From the NCBI GenBank assembly GCA_963664245.1, contig OY760934.1:3348001-3412000 (forward strand): 64,000 nucleotides of DNA, written 5' to 3'. This document shows, piece after piece, positions 52,183-61,117 of this stretch (the stretch's first letter is position 1; the number at the start of each line of letters is the position of its first letter). Made by a program: the position numbers and the translations under genes. The notes under the pieces were generated by a model. That model saw nothing but the letters and a program-made list of their open reading frames with translations, made no database searches and was not told the origin of the DNA. The stretch comes from GCA-2711565 sp963664245. Lineage in GTDB: Bacteria > Bacteroidota > Bacteroidia > Bacteroidales > GCA-2711565.

Positions 52183-53466
52183 ATGAAATATTTACATCAA
52201 TTTAAAATAGTAGTACTAACTGTAGTTTTAGTATTGCCTCTTATTGGGTTCGCGCAATTTCAGGTAGAGGGTAGCTATAGATTTAGAATCTACAATGACC
52301 AGTTTTCCGGGGCGTTGGATGACAGGGGGAATGAGAATTATATCCGTCACCTGGCTCGTATTCAAGGAACTTTAAATTTAAACAAGAAAACAAAATTTGT
52401 AACAGAGGTTATTGGTTTTACCGAAAGTAACTCTATTTCTGATGCCCGTAATATTGGCGGTACCGGTCCGATGTATTATGGTTTGAGCAAAGTGTATGTT
52501 GAATTTTATGAGCCAAACGTTGCTTTTATCGATATGCTCAGGGTACGTGTTGGACGCCAACAGTTCCAATTAGGAAAAGGCCTTACTCAGGGAGAATCTT
52601 TTTATTATACCAATAATTTTGATGCTGCCAGGCTTGATTTGGATATCAAAGGTTACAAACTAACCCTGTTTGGTTCAATTACTGAACAAAACGTTAGTAG
52701 CAGCGGGCTTTATCCTGATCCGGGTAGTGATCAAATTTATATTGCCCGTTTAACAAAGGAAGTATTTAAACATGACTTGATGGCTTATTGCCTTTATAAT
52801 AAATTGAGAGGCGATTTCAATGACAGTTATATTTTAGGTGGAGGTATATCAGCTAAAATTCTCGATAATAATTTAGAATATTTTGGTGAGTTTGCTTATC
52901 AGAAATTTAATACGATTGATGGTTTACCATCAAAACATGGTATTGGCTATATGGGAGGTGTTAGCTATATGTTCAAAGATATTTCCATCTTTAAAAATAT
53001 AAAAATTGAAACCCGTTATGCGGCATACCAAGGTGATGATGCAACCACTGCCGATTATGAGCAATTTAGCCCGTTGTTCCCCTCATTTACCTGGGGAGAT
53101 CGTCGTGGATGGGTAAATGGTTTCCTTGGAGGCGTTTATCCACATAACGGTCAGTACACCGAAGGTAGCCGGATTTGGTTCTCACGGATTTACTTTGTGC
53201 CCGAATTTCTGCCATCCATCCGTTTGCAGTTCCAATACCTGGATATTAGCGAGTATGTTAATAACGACGGCTATGATGAGATGTTTAATGAATTTGCCGT
53301 TAAATTGTTTTATCGCCTATCAAGACAATCCGAACTTCAGGTTCGCTATGTTGTAAATAAATCTAAAGAAGATGATTTTGATTTGGACGGAAACGGAAGT
53401 ATAAGCTGGTCAGAAGACCGTGTAGATTATACCCGTTTGATGATCGGTCTCAACTTTAAATTTTAA
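52183..53466 (+). CDS. Outer-membrane porin-like beta-barrel
   Basis: A 427-residue protein. The signal peptide runs to about residue 25 (VLPLIGFAQ). The mature chain is a series of alternating strands, with DMLRVRVGRQQFQLGKGLT and YIARLTKEVFKHDLMAYCLY, ending in the aromatic terminal residue of barrels (LMIGLNFKF). It resembles alginate-export or phosphate-selective porin-like channels in general layout. It sits 26 bases after the lipoprotein gene and 24 before the permease gene. In this context it may form the outer-membrane exit or entry path for glutamate oligomers (inference). Confidence 0.75.
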   Translation: MKYLHQFKIVVLTVVLVLPLIGFAQFQVEGSYRFRIYNDQFSGALDDRGNENYIRHLARIQGTLNLNKKTKFVTEVIGFTESNSISDARNIGGTGPMYYGLSKVYVEFYEPNVAFIDMLRVRVGRQQFQLGKGLTQGESFYYTNNFDAARLDLDIKGYKLTLFGSITEQNVSSSGLYPDPGSDQIYIARLTKEVFKHDLMAYCLYNKLRGDFNDSYILGGGISAKILDNNLEYFGEFAYQKFNTIDGLPSKHGIGYMGGVSYMFKDISIFKNIKIETRYAAYQGDDATTADYEQFSPLFPSFTWGDRRGWVNGFLGGVYPHNGQYTEGSRIWFSRIYFVPEFLPSIRLQFQYLDISEYVNNDGYDEMFNEFAVKLFYRLSRQSELQVRYVVNKSKEDDFDLDGNGSISWSEDRVDYTRLMIGLNFKF

Positions 53467-53490
53467 TAACGTAAAAAAGATTAAAGACGA

Positions 53491-54756
53491 ATGAGTTTTG
53501 AATTATTCATCTTAATTGCAATGCTTTGTTCATTTGCTTTAAGTGTATTTGTTTTGAAAATGCCTGCCGGGGTGTCGTTGATCATTGCTGCTGTATTAGG
53601 AGCGATTATAGATGGCCACGGGATTCCTGTCAGGCATTTAGTTGAAGGGGGATTTGGATTTCTCGAAGCAATATTAATCATTGCAACGGCGATGATATTC
53701 ATGAAGATTATGGAAGCCAGTGGATTGCTGGCAAGGATAAGCCTGGGTATTATAAAAGCATTTCATAAGTACCCAACTTTATTGATGATAGTAATTGTTT
53801 TGTTTGTTATGTTTCCTGGAATGCTTACAGGCTTATCATCAACATGTGTATTAACAACAGGTATCTTGGTAGCACCTATTCTTTTAGCAATAGGTATGCC
53901 ACGATTAGCAGCCGGATCTTTAATTGCGATGGCTGCAGTATTAGGTGAGGTCGCTCCTCCAATCAGTATCCCGGTGATGATCATTGGGGGAGGAGTTGAC
54001 ATGCCTTACATTGGCTTTACGGTGCCTTTACTTATTGTTAGTATTCCATCAGCTTTATTTATTTCTGTATATTATAGATATAGGTATGTAAAAACTATAA
54101 ATCTGGAGAAAGTGCTTGCCGATTTGGAGGGCTTAAACGTTGAATCAAAGGGATTCACAATTTATATCCCTTTAATCTTTGTAATAACCTATATGATTAG
54201 TGAAATCGTGCTTCATGATTACATTCCTCACCTGGGCGTCCCTTTGATTTTTACTATAGGAAGTGTTTTGGGTGTGCTTATTTCACCAAAAATCAAAGTT
54301 CTTTCTGTATCACAAAAAGCCCTTCAAATGGCAATGCCGGTTATGGTTATTTTGATTGGAGTTGGAATGTTTTTGCAAATCCTGACCTTAACAGGTGTTA
54401 GGGGATATTTGGCCGTTTCTGCATTACAATTGCCCGATGCGGTTAAGTACATGGCTGCCGGAATCATGCCGTTTATGGGATCGGCTTATGCTGCGGCTAG
54501 TGTTATTGGGGTACCATTGGTTTATGTGTTCATCGGTAAAAGTGTGCTGATTGTTACGGCTACGCTTGTATTGATGGCTGCTTTAGGCGATTTAATGCCT
54601 CCCCCAAGTTTATTGTGTGCTTACGCTGCACAAACTGTGGGGGTAAAAAACCATTTTAAGATTTTAAAGCAAAGTGCAATCCCAATTATTTTTTCAATGA
54701 TTGTTGGTATTCTGGTACTCATCTTTGCTGAAGATTTATCAATGATATTTTTATAA
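53491..54756 (+). CDS. TRAP-type transporter large permease (DctM-like)
   Basis: A 421-residue inner-membrane protein with about twelve helices, of the DctM/large-subunit type. MPAGVSLIIAAVLGAIIDGH and GMLTGLSSTCVLTTGILVAP are typical, and APPISIPVMIIGGGVDMPY plus its partner LMPPPSLLCAYAAQT give the two internal hairpin loops. No DctP binding protein is adjacent. A 49-residue membrane protein follows after 5 bases, in the position a DctQ subunit could take, but it is too short for DctQ. The substrate could be glutamate or its oligomers (inference from the operon). Confidence 0.85.
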   Translation: MSFELFILIAMLCSFALSVFVLKMPAGVSLIIAAVLGAIIDGHGIPVRHLVEGGFGFLEAILIIATAMIFMKIMEASGLLARISLGIIKAFHKYPTLLMIVIVLFVMFPGMLTGLSSTCVLTTGILVAPILLAIGMPRLAAGSLIAMAAVLGEVAPPISIPVMIIGGGVDMPYIGFTVPLLIVSIPSALFISVYYRYRYVKTINLEKVLADLEGLNVESKGFTIYIPLIFVITYMISEIVLHDYIPHLGVPLIFTIGSVLGVLISPKIKVLSVSQKALQMAMPVMVILIGVGMFLQILTLTGVRGYLAVSALQLPDAVKYMAAGIMPFMGSAYAAASVIGVPLVYVFIGKSVLIVTATLVLMAALGDLMPPPSLLCAYAAQTVGVKNHFKILKQSAIPIIFSMIVGILVLIFAEDLSMIFL

Positions 54757-54761
54757 GGATT

Positions 54762-54911
54762 ATGACTTTATATATTATTTATACAGCAATGCTGGCTTAT
54801 GTTTCCTTCATTCTTTTCAGATTATTTCTTAAAGAAAAGCAATGGAAAAACCAATTGGCTCTAATTCTGGTACTAATCGTTTTTATACTTAGAATTTTAC
54901 AAATTAAATAA
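54762..54911 (+). CDS. Small membrane protein, 49 residues
   Basis: Starts MTLYIIYTAMLAYVSFILFR and has two hydrophobic segments (about 3-20 and 32-46) joined by the basic loop LFLKEKQWKNQ. It lies between the permease gene (5-base gap) and the deacylase gene (4-base gap), so it is certainly in the operon. Bacillus PgsE, the small fourth part of poly-gamma-glutamate synthase, is of similar size, but no sequence likeness is claimed. It could alternatively serve as a miniature partner of the TRAP permease. Confidence 0.6.
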   Translation: MTLYIIYTAMLAYVSFILFRLFLKEKQWKNQLALILVLIVFILRILQIK

Positions 54912-54915
54912 ACTG

Positions 54916-56046
54916 ATGAAGATTATTTTTAAACATATATCAAAAATTTTGATTCTGGCTTTAGCTGTTGTTGCTTTGGTTCTGGCAACGATAGAATTTA
55001 AAAGAATGAAAAAAGAAGAGCAGATATTGCCAAGTAATAACTTAAGCAAAATAGTAATGTTAAGCGATTACTTTGACGGAATCAAAAATACTAATGCCGA
55101 TACAAAAGTTTATATATTTGATAGTGGAAAAGAAGGGGGAACCGTTTTTGTTGGTGGGGGAACCCATCCCAATGAACCCGCGGGGTACATGGCTGCTATA
55201 CTTATGATTGAAAACCTGAAAATTGACAAAGGCCGACTTATTGTTATTCCGAGGATGAACAATAGTGGATTTACCTGTAATGACCCCATGGAAGCATTTC
55301 CGTCTTCATTTACCCTGAAAGGGAAGAATGGAGATCGGCTCTTCCGTTTTGGATCAAGGTTAACCAACCCGCTTGACCAATGGCCCGATCCTTTAGTATA
55401 TTCGCATTATCCAAGCGGACAACAATATTCAGGAATGGAATCCCGAAACCTGAATCGCTGTTTCCCGGGTCGCCCCGATGGATCATTAACGGAGAAACTG
55501 GCTTATGCTATTGTAAAATTAATTGAACAGGAAAAAGTAGATGTTGCTTTTGATTTACACGAAGCTGCACCGGAAATCCCGATCATTAATGCAATTGTTT
55601 ATCATGAAAAAAGTGAAGACATAGCTATGAGTGCCATACTTGAACTCGAGTTTGAACTGGAGAATGAAAAATATGCTCCCGAACTTTCGCCGGCTAATTT
55701 TCATGGGTTGAGCCATCGCGAGTGGGGTGATAACACCGATGTTTTCCCCTTCTTAATGGAAACATCAAGCCCGATTCAAGGGCGTTTGCGCGGAAAAACC
55801 AACATCGATTTGATACTTGATGGAGTAAGCGAAAACTATCAAACAGCTAAAGAAACAGGGGCATTGCGGATTGATTATCGTACCCAGGGCGAGCAACTTG
55901 AACACCGGGTTGGACGCCATATTATTGCGATTGCTTCCATTGTTAACTCATTTAACGATCTTTATCCCGGGAAATCGGTTATTTACTCGGGAGTTCCAAC
56001 ATATGATGAAATTATGAAAAATAAAATAGGTAATTATTTAAATTAG
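54916..56046 (+). CDS. M14-type/succinylglutamate desuccinylase-like deacylase
   Basis: A 376-residue protein with an N-terminal membrane anchor (about 6-24). The zinc-binding motif is VGGGTHPNEPAG (His and Glu as in AstE/aspartoacylase, GxHGxE-like). A further region FDLHEAAPEIPIINAIVYH contributes the third His and the catalytic Glu. NNSGFTCNDPMEAFP and SRNLNRCFPG carry the substrate-binding Arg-Asn pair. The fold cuts amide bonds of N-acyl amino acids or C-terminal glutamates, so it is well placed to trim gamma-glutamyl chains. Probable site is the periplasm. Confidence 0.8.
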   Translation: MKIIFKHISKILILALAVVALVLATIEFKRMKKEEQILPSNNLSKIVMLSDYFDGIKNTNADTKVYIFDSGKEGGTVFVGGGTHPNEPAGYMAAILMIENLKIDKGRLIVIPRMNNSGFTCNDPMEAFPSSFTLKGKNGDRLFRFGSRLTNPLDQWPDPLVYSHYPSGQQYSGMESRNLNRCFPGRPDGSLTEKLAYAIVKLIEQEKVDVAFDLHEAAPEIPIINAIVYHEKSEDIAMSAILELEFELENEKYAPELSPANFHGLSHREWGDNTDVFPFLMETSSPIQGRLRGKTNIDLILDGVSENYQTAKETGALRIDYRTQGEQLEHRVGRHIIAIASIVNSFNDLYPGKSVIYSGVPTYDEIMKNKIGNYLN

Positions 56047-56052
56047 AAAAAG

Positions 56053-56586
56053 ATGAAAAAGTATATTTTAAGCGTAATTTTAGCTACCTTCTCGTTAGGC
56101 TTGTTTGCTCAGGAAAAATTTGAGCAACCGGTTTTGATTACTTCGGCCGGGCAAAGTGCCGATGTGAAGCTTGTAAAGCTATTGGCCAAAAGAAACCAGA
56201 TTAATGCTGAAACTAAATTAATGGCAAAATCTGCCGATCTTTCGGGAGTTAAAACCGTTATTATCGTTCCGGGCTTTAGTTCAAAAGGACTGGGTGCTGC
56301 AGGAATTAGCCAGGAAGACGAAATGAACCGTGTGAAAGAATTAATTGAAAAAGCCAACGAAATGAATATCCCGATTGTAATGATGCATATTGGAGGTAAA
56401 GCACGTAGGGGTGGACAGTCAGACGATTTTTGCCAATTGGTGGCTGAAAACAGCAAATACATGATTGTGATTGAGCAAGGTAATGAAGATGATCTTTTTA
56501 CCAATATCGCAAAAGAAAAAAATGTTACCATTAAAGAGGTTGAAAAAATTAGTTTTGCAACTGCCCCGATGAAGGCAATTTTTTAG
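56053..56586 (+). CDS. Periplasmic protein of the poly-gamma-glutamate operon (DUF6305-like)
   Basis: A 177-residue exported protein. Signal peptide to about residue 19 (FSLGLFAQ). The mature part has a Rossmann-like alternation: PVLITSAGQSADVKLVKLLA at the start, then VIIVPGFSSKGLGAAGIS, IPIVMMHIGGKARRGGQSDD and MIVIEQGNEDD. It resembles, from memory, the DUF6305 family, found next to poly-gamma-glutamate genes. It may bind glutamate oligomers. No catalytic residues can be named. Confidence 0.6.
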   Translation: MKKYILSVILATFSLGLFAQEKFEQPVLITSAGQSADVKLVKLLAKRNQINAETKLMAKSADLSGVKTVIIVPGFSSKGLGAAGISQEDEMNRVKELIEKANEMNIPIVMMHIGGKARRGGQSDDFCQLVAENSKYMIVIEQGNEDDLFTNIAKEKNVTIKEVEKISFATAPMKAIF

Positions 56587-56609
56587 GTGTTGTTTTTAAG
56601 ATTTAATCG

Positions 56610-58481
56610 ATGAAAAAATTAAATGTAAAATTAGTCGTATTATTCCTTTGTCTGCCTTTTATACTGTTTTCGCAAGATTATAGTATTGTAAAAGGGACTG
56701 AAGGAATGGCATCAACAGCCCACCCATTGGCTTCCCAAACAGCTGTGGAAATTCTTAAAAAAGGAGGTAATGCTGTTGATGCGGCAGTAGCAGCAGCTTT
56801 TGTTATTGGTGTTGTTGAGCCTGATGGTTCAGGCATTGGCGGCGGTGGAGGTATGCTTATTTATATGGCAAAGACCCAACAATCTTTCTATATAAATTAT
56901 TATGCTAAATCTCCTCAAAGTATCAATCGTAGGTATGATTCTGAGACCGAGAGGCATAGTGGGAAATCAATTTGTATTCCGGGAACTGTAGCTGGCTTGA
57001 CTTTAGCTCTTGAGAAATTTGGTTCACTTCCGTTATCTACGGTTTTAGAACCTGCAATTCGTTATGCAAAAGATGGTTTTCCAATTGACGGAACATTGGC
57101 CTCTCTTATTTTAGATAATACGGAGACTTTAACAATCGATCAGGAAACAGCCAATGTTTATCTCGATGAAGGCTTCCCTAAAATGGAAGGCGATTTGCTA
57201 ATCCAAACAAAACTGGCCGAAACGCTTGAAGCAATAAGCAAAAACGGTCATGATGGATTTTATAAAGGAGCCGTAGCTCAAGCCATTGTTGATGGTGTAA
57301 AAGAAAGAGGGGGAACCCTTGAAATGAAGGATCTCGAAAATTATAAAGCCGAGCTGGGATATCCCCTAAAAGGGAGCTATCGTGGTTATGAAATTTTAAG
57401 TGCAGGAGTTCCTCAAGCAGGTTCCTCAATTATTCAAGGGCTTAATATTCTTGAAAATGTTGACCTGAGACGACTTGGCCATTATACCCAAAGCTCGAAA
57501 ACATTGCATTACATTGCCGAAACATTCCGGAAAGTTTACACCGACCGTTATTATTTTGTTGGTGACCCTAATTATTTTGATGTACCTCTGAATGGTTTAA
57601 TGTCAAAAGAATATGGCACTAAACGCTTCAACGATATTAACCCTTATTATCCCGATCCAAAATCGTACAGAGACACGGAAATGGGAACCCCGGGAAAATA
57701 TAATAACGTACAATATTCAGAGAAAAAGGCTGAAAAAATAGTCACCTTTGGTGATGAAGATAATGATGCGTCATTTGATGATTACGATGAATTTGATAGT
57801 TGGGGCGAAAGCAACGAAGATCAAGGAAATTACATTGATTCTGTATATCAGGCTAAATCAAAAAAGAAAAAAGAAAAACGTAAAAAACGCAAAAAAGAAG
57901 ATATGCCTGTTTTGGATGTGGAACACGACGGTAGCACCACCCATTTGTGTGTGATTGATAAAGACGGTAATGCCGTTTCGTTAACACAAACTTTAGGAAC
58001 TTTCTTCGGGTCGGCACAAACAGTTGCCGGAGTTTTGTTGAATTGCGGCATGTCTAACTTTTCAACATCAGATAATCCTAATATCTTAAAGAAAAATAAG
58101 CAGCCCCGGAGTTCTATTTCTCCGACCATTGTTTTAAGAAACGATAAGCCATACCTGCTTGTGGGATCACCGGGCGGAAGCCGGATTATTGCTACAGTAT
58201 TGCAAGTATTGGTAAATGTTCTTGATTTTGATATGGACGTAGAAGAAGCCAACAGGGCGCCCCGGTTCTATACCCAAAAATGGGAGGATTACCTCCACCT
58301 GGAATCGGGTATTAGCGAGGACGTGATCAAAGAGCTGAAAAAAATGGGGCATTCATTAAGAATATACTCAGGTCGTGATTTATTCTTTGGCGGGGTTCAA
58401 ATGATTAAGATTGACCCTGTCAATGGAGAGTATTCTGGTTCTGCCGATATTAGAAGAGGCGGAATTGTAGTCGGATATTAA
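56610..58481 (+). CDS. ggt: Gamma-glutamyltransferase with charged linker
   Basis: A 623-residue periplasmic N-terminal-nucleophile hydrolase. Signal peptide about 1-20. The large-subunit part has GGNAVDAAVAAAFVIGVVEP and GSGIGGGGGMLIY. The Thr nucleophile lies in DGSTTHLCVIDKDGNAVSLT, where self-cleavage yields the small subunit. RSSISPTIVL and GSPGGSRIIATVLQ complete the active site. Just before the cleavage site is an unusual insert of about 55 residues: an acidic stretch (DDYDEFDSWGESNEDQ) followed by a run of Lys and Arg (KKKKEKRKKRKK). It probably splits gamma-glutamyl bonds of the polymer. Confidence 0.93.
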   Translation: MKKLNVKLVVLFLCLPFILFSQDYSIVKGTEGMASTAHPLASQTAVEILKKGGNAVDAAVAAAFVIGVVEPDGSGIGGGGGMLIYMAKTQQSFYINYYAKSPQSINRRYDSETERHSGKSICIPGTVAGLTLALEKFGSLPLSTVLEPAIRYAKDGFPIDGTLASLILDNTETLTIDQETANVYLDEGFPKMEGDLLIQTKLAETLEAISKNGHDGFYKGAVAQAIVDGVKERGGTLEMKDLENYKAELGYPLKGSYRGYEILSAGVPQAGSSIIQGLNILENVDLRRLGHYTQSSKTLHYIAETFRKVYTDRYYFVGDPNYFDVPLNGLMSKEYGTKRFNDINPYYPDPKSYRDTEMGTPGKYNNVQYSEKKAEKIVTFGDEDNDASFDDYDEFDSWGESNEDQGNYIDSVYQAKSKKKKEKRKKRKKEDMPVLDVEHDGSTTHLCVIDKDGNAVSLTQTLGTFFGSAQTVAGVLLNCGMSNFSTSDNPNILKKNKQPRSSISPTIVLRNDKPYLLVGSPGGSRIIATVLQVLVNVLDFDMDVEEANRAPRFYTQKWEDYLHLESGISEDVIKELKKMGHSLRIYSGRDLFFGGVQMIKIDPVNGEYSGSADIRRGGIVVGY

Positions 58482-58490
58482 GTATAATAA

Positions 58491-59642
58491 ATGCTGATTA
58501 TTTCTATACTGGCAACTGTTGTTTTTTGTCTGTTAATTATCGAAAGCTATTTAATTAACAGAAGCGTGAAACGTATAAAATGCAGACTACACGTTAACGG
58601 GACACGCGGAAAAACTTCAGTTGCCAAGTATATTTGTGCCATCTTGCGCGATAATAATTTGCGAACCATGGGGAAGGTAACCGGCGATTTTCCGGCCATG
58701 ATTTATCCCGATGGGAAAACTTCGCTGCTAAACCGAAAAGGTCCGGCAAGGGTACAAGAACAATTTAAAATTATTTTTAAGGCGGCAAAACAGAAAGCAG
58801 ATGCCTTGGTGTTGGAATGTATGTCGATTAACCCGGTGCTTCAGAAACTTGAAAGCAAATTTTTTAAACCCGACGTATACATCATTACAAACATCAAAGA
58901 CGATCACCAGGAGGTGATGGGAAATACCATTAGTGAGCAAGTTAAATCCATCACCGATGCTATTCCTCCTAAGTGCATTGTGATTGCCCCTCATGCCGAT
59001 TATGTTGAAACCATTGTCGAAAAATCAAAGGCACAAGGGGCACATTTCATCGAAAAAACAAATTTAAGTCCGCAGGAAAAAGAAAACATCCCGGATTTTG
59101 CCCACCTTTCAAATGTTGAACTGGCAATTACTGCAGCTGTTCAATGTGGCGTTAAACGCGAAAACGCTTTAAATTCACTTAAAGCGTATTTAAATAAAGA
59201 AAAAGAAACCGTTGTATATCCTTTGTCGGAAGTAACGGGGGCGTACTTTTTAAATGCTTTTTCGGTAAACGATACCGATTCAACCAGCAATGTTTTCAAT
59301 AAATGGAAATATTCTTTATCGCCCGAAAAGAAAACAGCCATCGTATTCAACACCCGGTCCGACAGGCCAATGAGAACAAAATTGTTTTCCGAATGGCTAA
59401 TCACCAATAAAGAATACATTTCTACAATTATTTTGATAGGAACCCATCAGCCAAAAGCTTACAATCTTTTAAAGCCATTGAAAGTGCATGATGTTAAAAT
59501 CTCAAAAGTTTTTTCCAAACAAACACCGAAGATTAGAGCGGAGATTGCTAAATTGTGCTCAAATAATGAGTTGGTCGTTGGGATTGGAAATTATAAAGGA
59601 GATGGACAAAAATTAATCACAAATTTGCAAAAAACGCTATGA
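58491..59642 (+). CDS. pgsB: Poly-gamma-glutamate synthase ligase subunit PgsB
   Basis: A 383-residue amide ligase of the Mur-ligase-like family that adds glutamate to the growing gamma-linked chain using ATP. An N-terminal membrane helix (about 1-20) is followed by the P-loop HVNGTRGKTSVAKYI (about 36-50), LVLECMSINPVLQ and ITNIKDDHQEVMG, the family's ATP and metal sites. It overlaps the pgsC start by 4 bases (ATGA), the usual arrangement with its membrane partner. Confidence 0.93.
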   Translation: MLIISILATVVFCLLIIESYLINRSVKRIKCRLHVNGTRGKTSVAKYICAILRDNNLRTMGKVTGDFPAMIYPDGKTSLLNRKGPARVQEQFKIIFKAAKQKADALVLECMSINPVLQKLESKFFKPDVYIITNIKDDHQEVMGNTISEQVKSITDAIPPKCIVIAPHADYVETIVEKSKAQGAHFIEKTNLSPQEKENIPDFAHLSNVELAITAAVQCGVKRENALNSLKAYLNKEKETVVYPLSEVTGAYFLNAFSVNDTDSTSNVFNKWKYSLSPEKKTAIVFNTRSDRPMRTKLFSEWLITNKEYISTIILIGTHQPKAYNLLKPLKVHDVKISKVFSKQTPKIRAEIAKLCSNNELVVGIGNYKGDGQKLITNLQKTL

Positions 59643-60064
59643 TTACGGAGATATTTTTGATCGGGCTGATAGCAGGGTTCCTGTATTACGAATTTATAGG
59701 TATTTCACCCGGAGGAGTTATTGCACCGGCATATTTTGCGTTGCATATATTTCAGCCCGATAAAATTGCTATTACACTGTTGATGGCTTTTTTTGTCTAC
59801 GGGATTTTGCATGTACTTAGTCAGCACTTAATTATATATGGGCGGCGCAAACTCCTTATTGCCCTTCTTTTGGGATTCTTTTTAAAATTGATTATTGATT
59901 TGTACATCCAACCGGTAGGGCTCTTCAATATCGATTTACAATCCATCGGGTATATTATCCCCGGCCTGGTTGCTAACGAAATGCAACGGCAAAAGATACT
60001 TCCAACCATTTTGTCGCTTTTTATCGTTATGCTGATCACTTACCTGATTTTTCAGTTGATATGA
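59639..60064 (+). CDS. pgsC: Poly-gamma-glutamate membrane subunit PgsC
   Basis: A 141-residue integral membrane protein with four to five helices. The opening LIGLIAGFLYYEFIGISPGG, with VIAPAYFALH after it, is the PgsC/CapC signature. ILGFIIP-type segments follow. It forms the synthase complex with PgsB. Its stop overlaps the next start by 4 bases. No PgsA/CapA protein is visible in the window, which in Bacillus is needed for export. Confidence 0.92.
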   Translation: MITEIFLIGLIAGFLYYEFIGISPGGVIAPAYFALHIFQPDKIAITLLMAFFVYGILHVLSQHLIIYGRRKLLIALLLGFFLKLIIDLYIQPVGLFNIDLQSIGYIIPGLVANEMQRQKILPTILSLFIVMLITYLIFQLI

Positions 60065-61107
60065 TTGTGTTGAACCGAAATACGCGTTTGCTGGTTATAT
60101 TTTTTGTGCTTTTAACAGGATTTATTTTTTCAAACTTTGTATGTGTTGAGTTTAAGGAAGTAAAAGGCGTTCATGAAATGAAAGAGGCGGTGAGTCTTGC
60201 CCAAAGCTGGTTTGATATTATTAAAACTGAAAAAGAAAAAAGAGAAATATCCTCCGATGCGTATTCCGGGGTAAAAAATAATTTTTTAATAGGCGACGAA
60301 TTTACCACCATCACCACTACGCTGGGTTCCCTGGATGCAAAAGAAATTTCTACCAATCCCGATTTTGCGGCATTAATAACAAGGCTGTTCGTTGAATCGG
60401 GGATTGATAATCAAAAAACCGTTGCCGTGATCGCTTCTGCCTCCTTCCCGGCCTTAACAATATCAACCCTGGCGGCCCTGCAAACCCTGGATGTTAAGGT
60501 TGTTTTAATGACTTCCCTAGGGGCATCTACCTATGGTGCTAACCAGCCCAAAGCTACCTGGATTGATCTCGAAAACTGGCTCGTGCAATTTGGCGGGTTA
60601 AAATATAAATCGCTGATGGTGTCGAGAGGGGCAGAAAACGATAATGGTTTTGGCCTTTGGGATGAAGGGATTTCAATAATGCAGGAGGCTGCAAAACGAA
60701 ACAATCTTGATTTGTTTATCCCGGAAAGCCTTAAATATTCTATTGATAAACGCTTATCCATCCTCAATGAAAGTAAAATCTCGTTATTGATAAATATTGG
60801 TGGAAATCAGGCTGCACTTGGCAGATGCGCGCATTCAGTTTCTATCCCGAACGGATTAAATAAAAAAATTAAAGTTTGCGATCATGAGGAAAGGGGATTG
60901 ATTATGGAAGTGAATGAACGCGGGATTCCCTTCATAAATTTATTAAATATTAAAGACCTTGCGGTTAAGTACGGGATGGATATTTCGCCGGGGAAACATT
61001 ATGCCGGCTCGCTTGAATTATACCAGGAAAAATATATAGAACCTATAATTGTTGTCATTAGCTTATTATTAGGCTTATTGGCGTTTGTTTTAATAAAAGA
61101 AAAATAG
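60061..61107 (+). CDS. Poly-gamma-glutamate system protein (PgsW-like)
   Basis: A 348-residue protein with a membrane segment at each end (about 8-25 and 326-343, VVISLLLGLLAFVLI). The body has the pattern of a hydrolase-like sensor, with TTTLGSLDAKEISTNPDFAA, VKVVLMTSLGASTYGANQPK and LLINIGGNQAALGRC. It matches my memory of the TIGRFAM 'poly-gamma-glutamate system protein' found after pgsBC in bacteria lacking pgsA. Function is unknown. Its start overlaps the pgsC stop. Confidence 0.75.
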   Translation: MIVLNRNTRLLVIFFVLLTGFIFSNFVCVEFKEVKGVHEMKEAVSLAQSWFDIIKTEKEKREISSDAYSGVKNNFLIGDEFTTITTTLGSLDAKEISTNPDFAALITRLFVESGIDNQKTVAVIASASFPALTISTLAALQTLDVKVVLMTSLGASTYGANQPKATWIDLENWLVQFGGLKYKSLMVSRGAENDNGFGLWDEGISIMQEAAKRNNLDLFIPESLKYSIDKRLSILNESKISLLINIGGNQAALGRCAHSVSIPNGLNKKIKVCDHEERGLIMEVNERGIPFINLLNIKDLAVKYGMDISPGKHYAGSLELYQEKYIEPIIVVISLLLGLLAFVLIKEK

Positions 61108-61117
61108 AAAGAGTATT

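Noticed and set aside
53117..53356. Frame inside the porin gene
   Set aside because: It is a shadow of the real frame with no family features.
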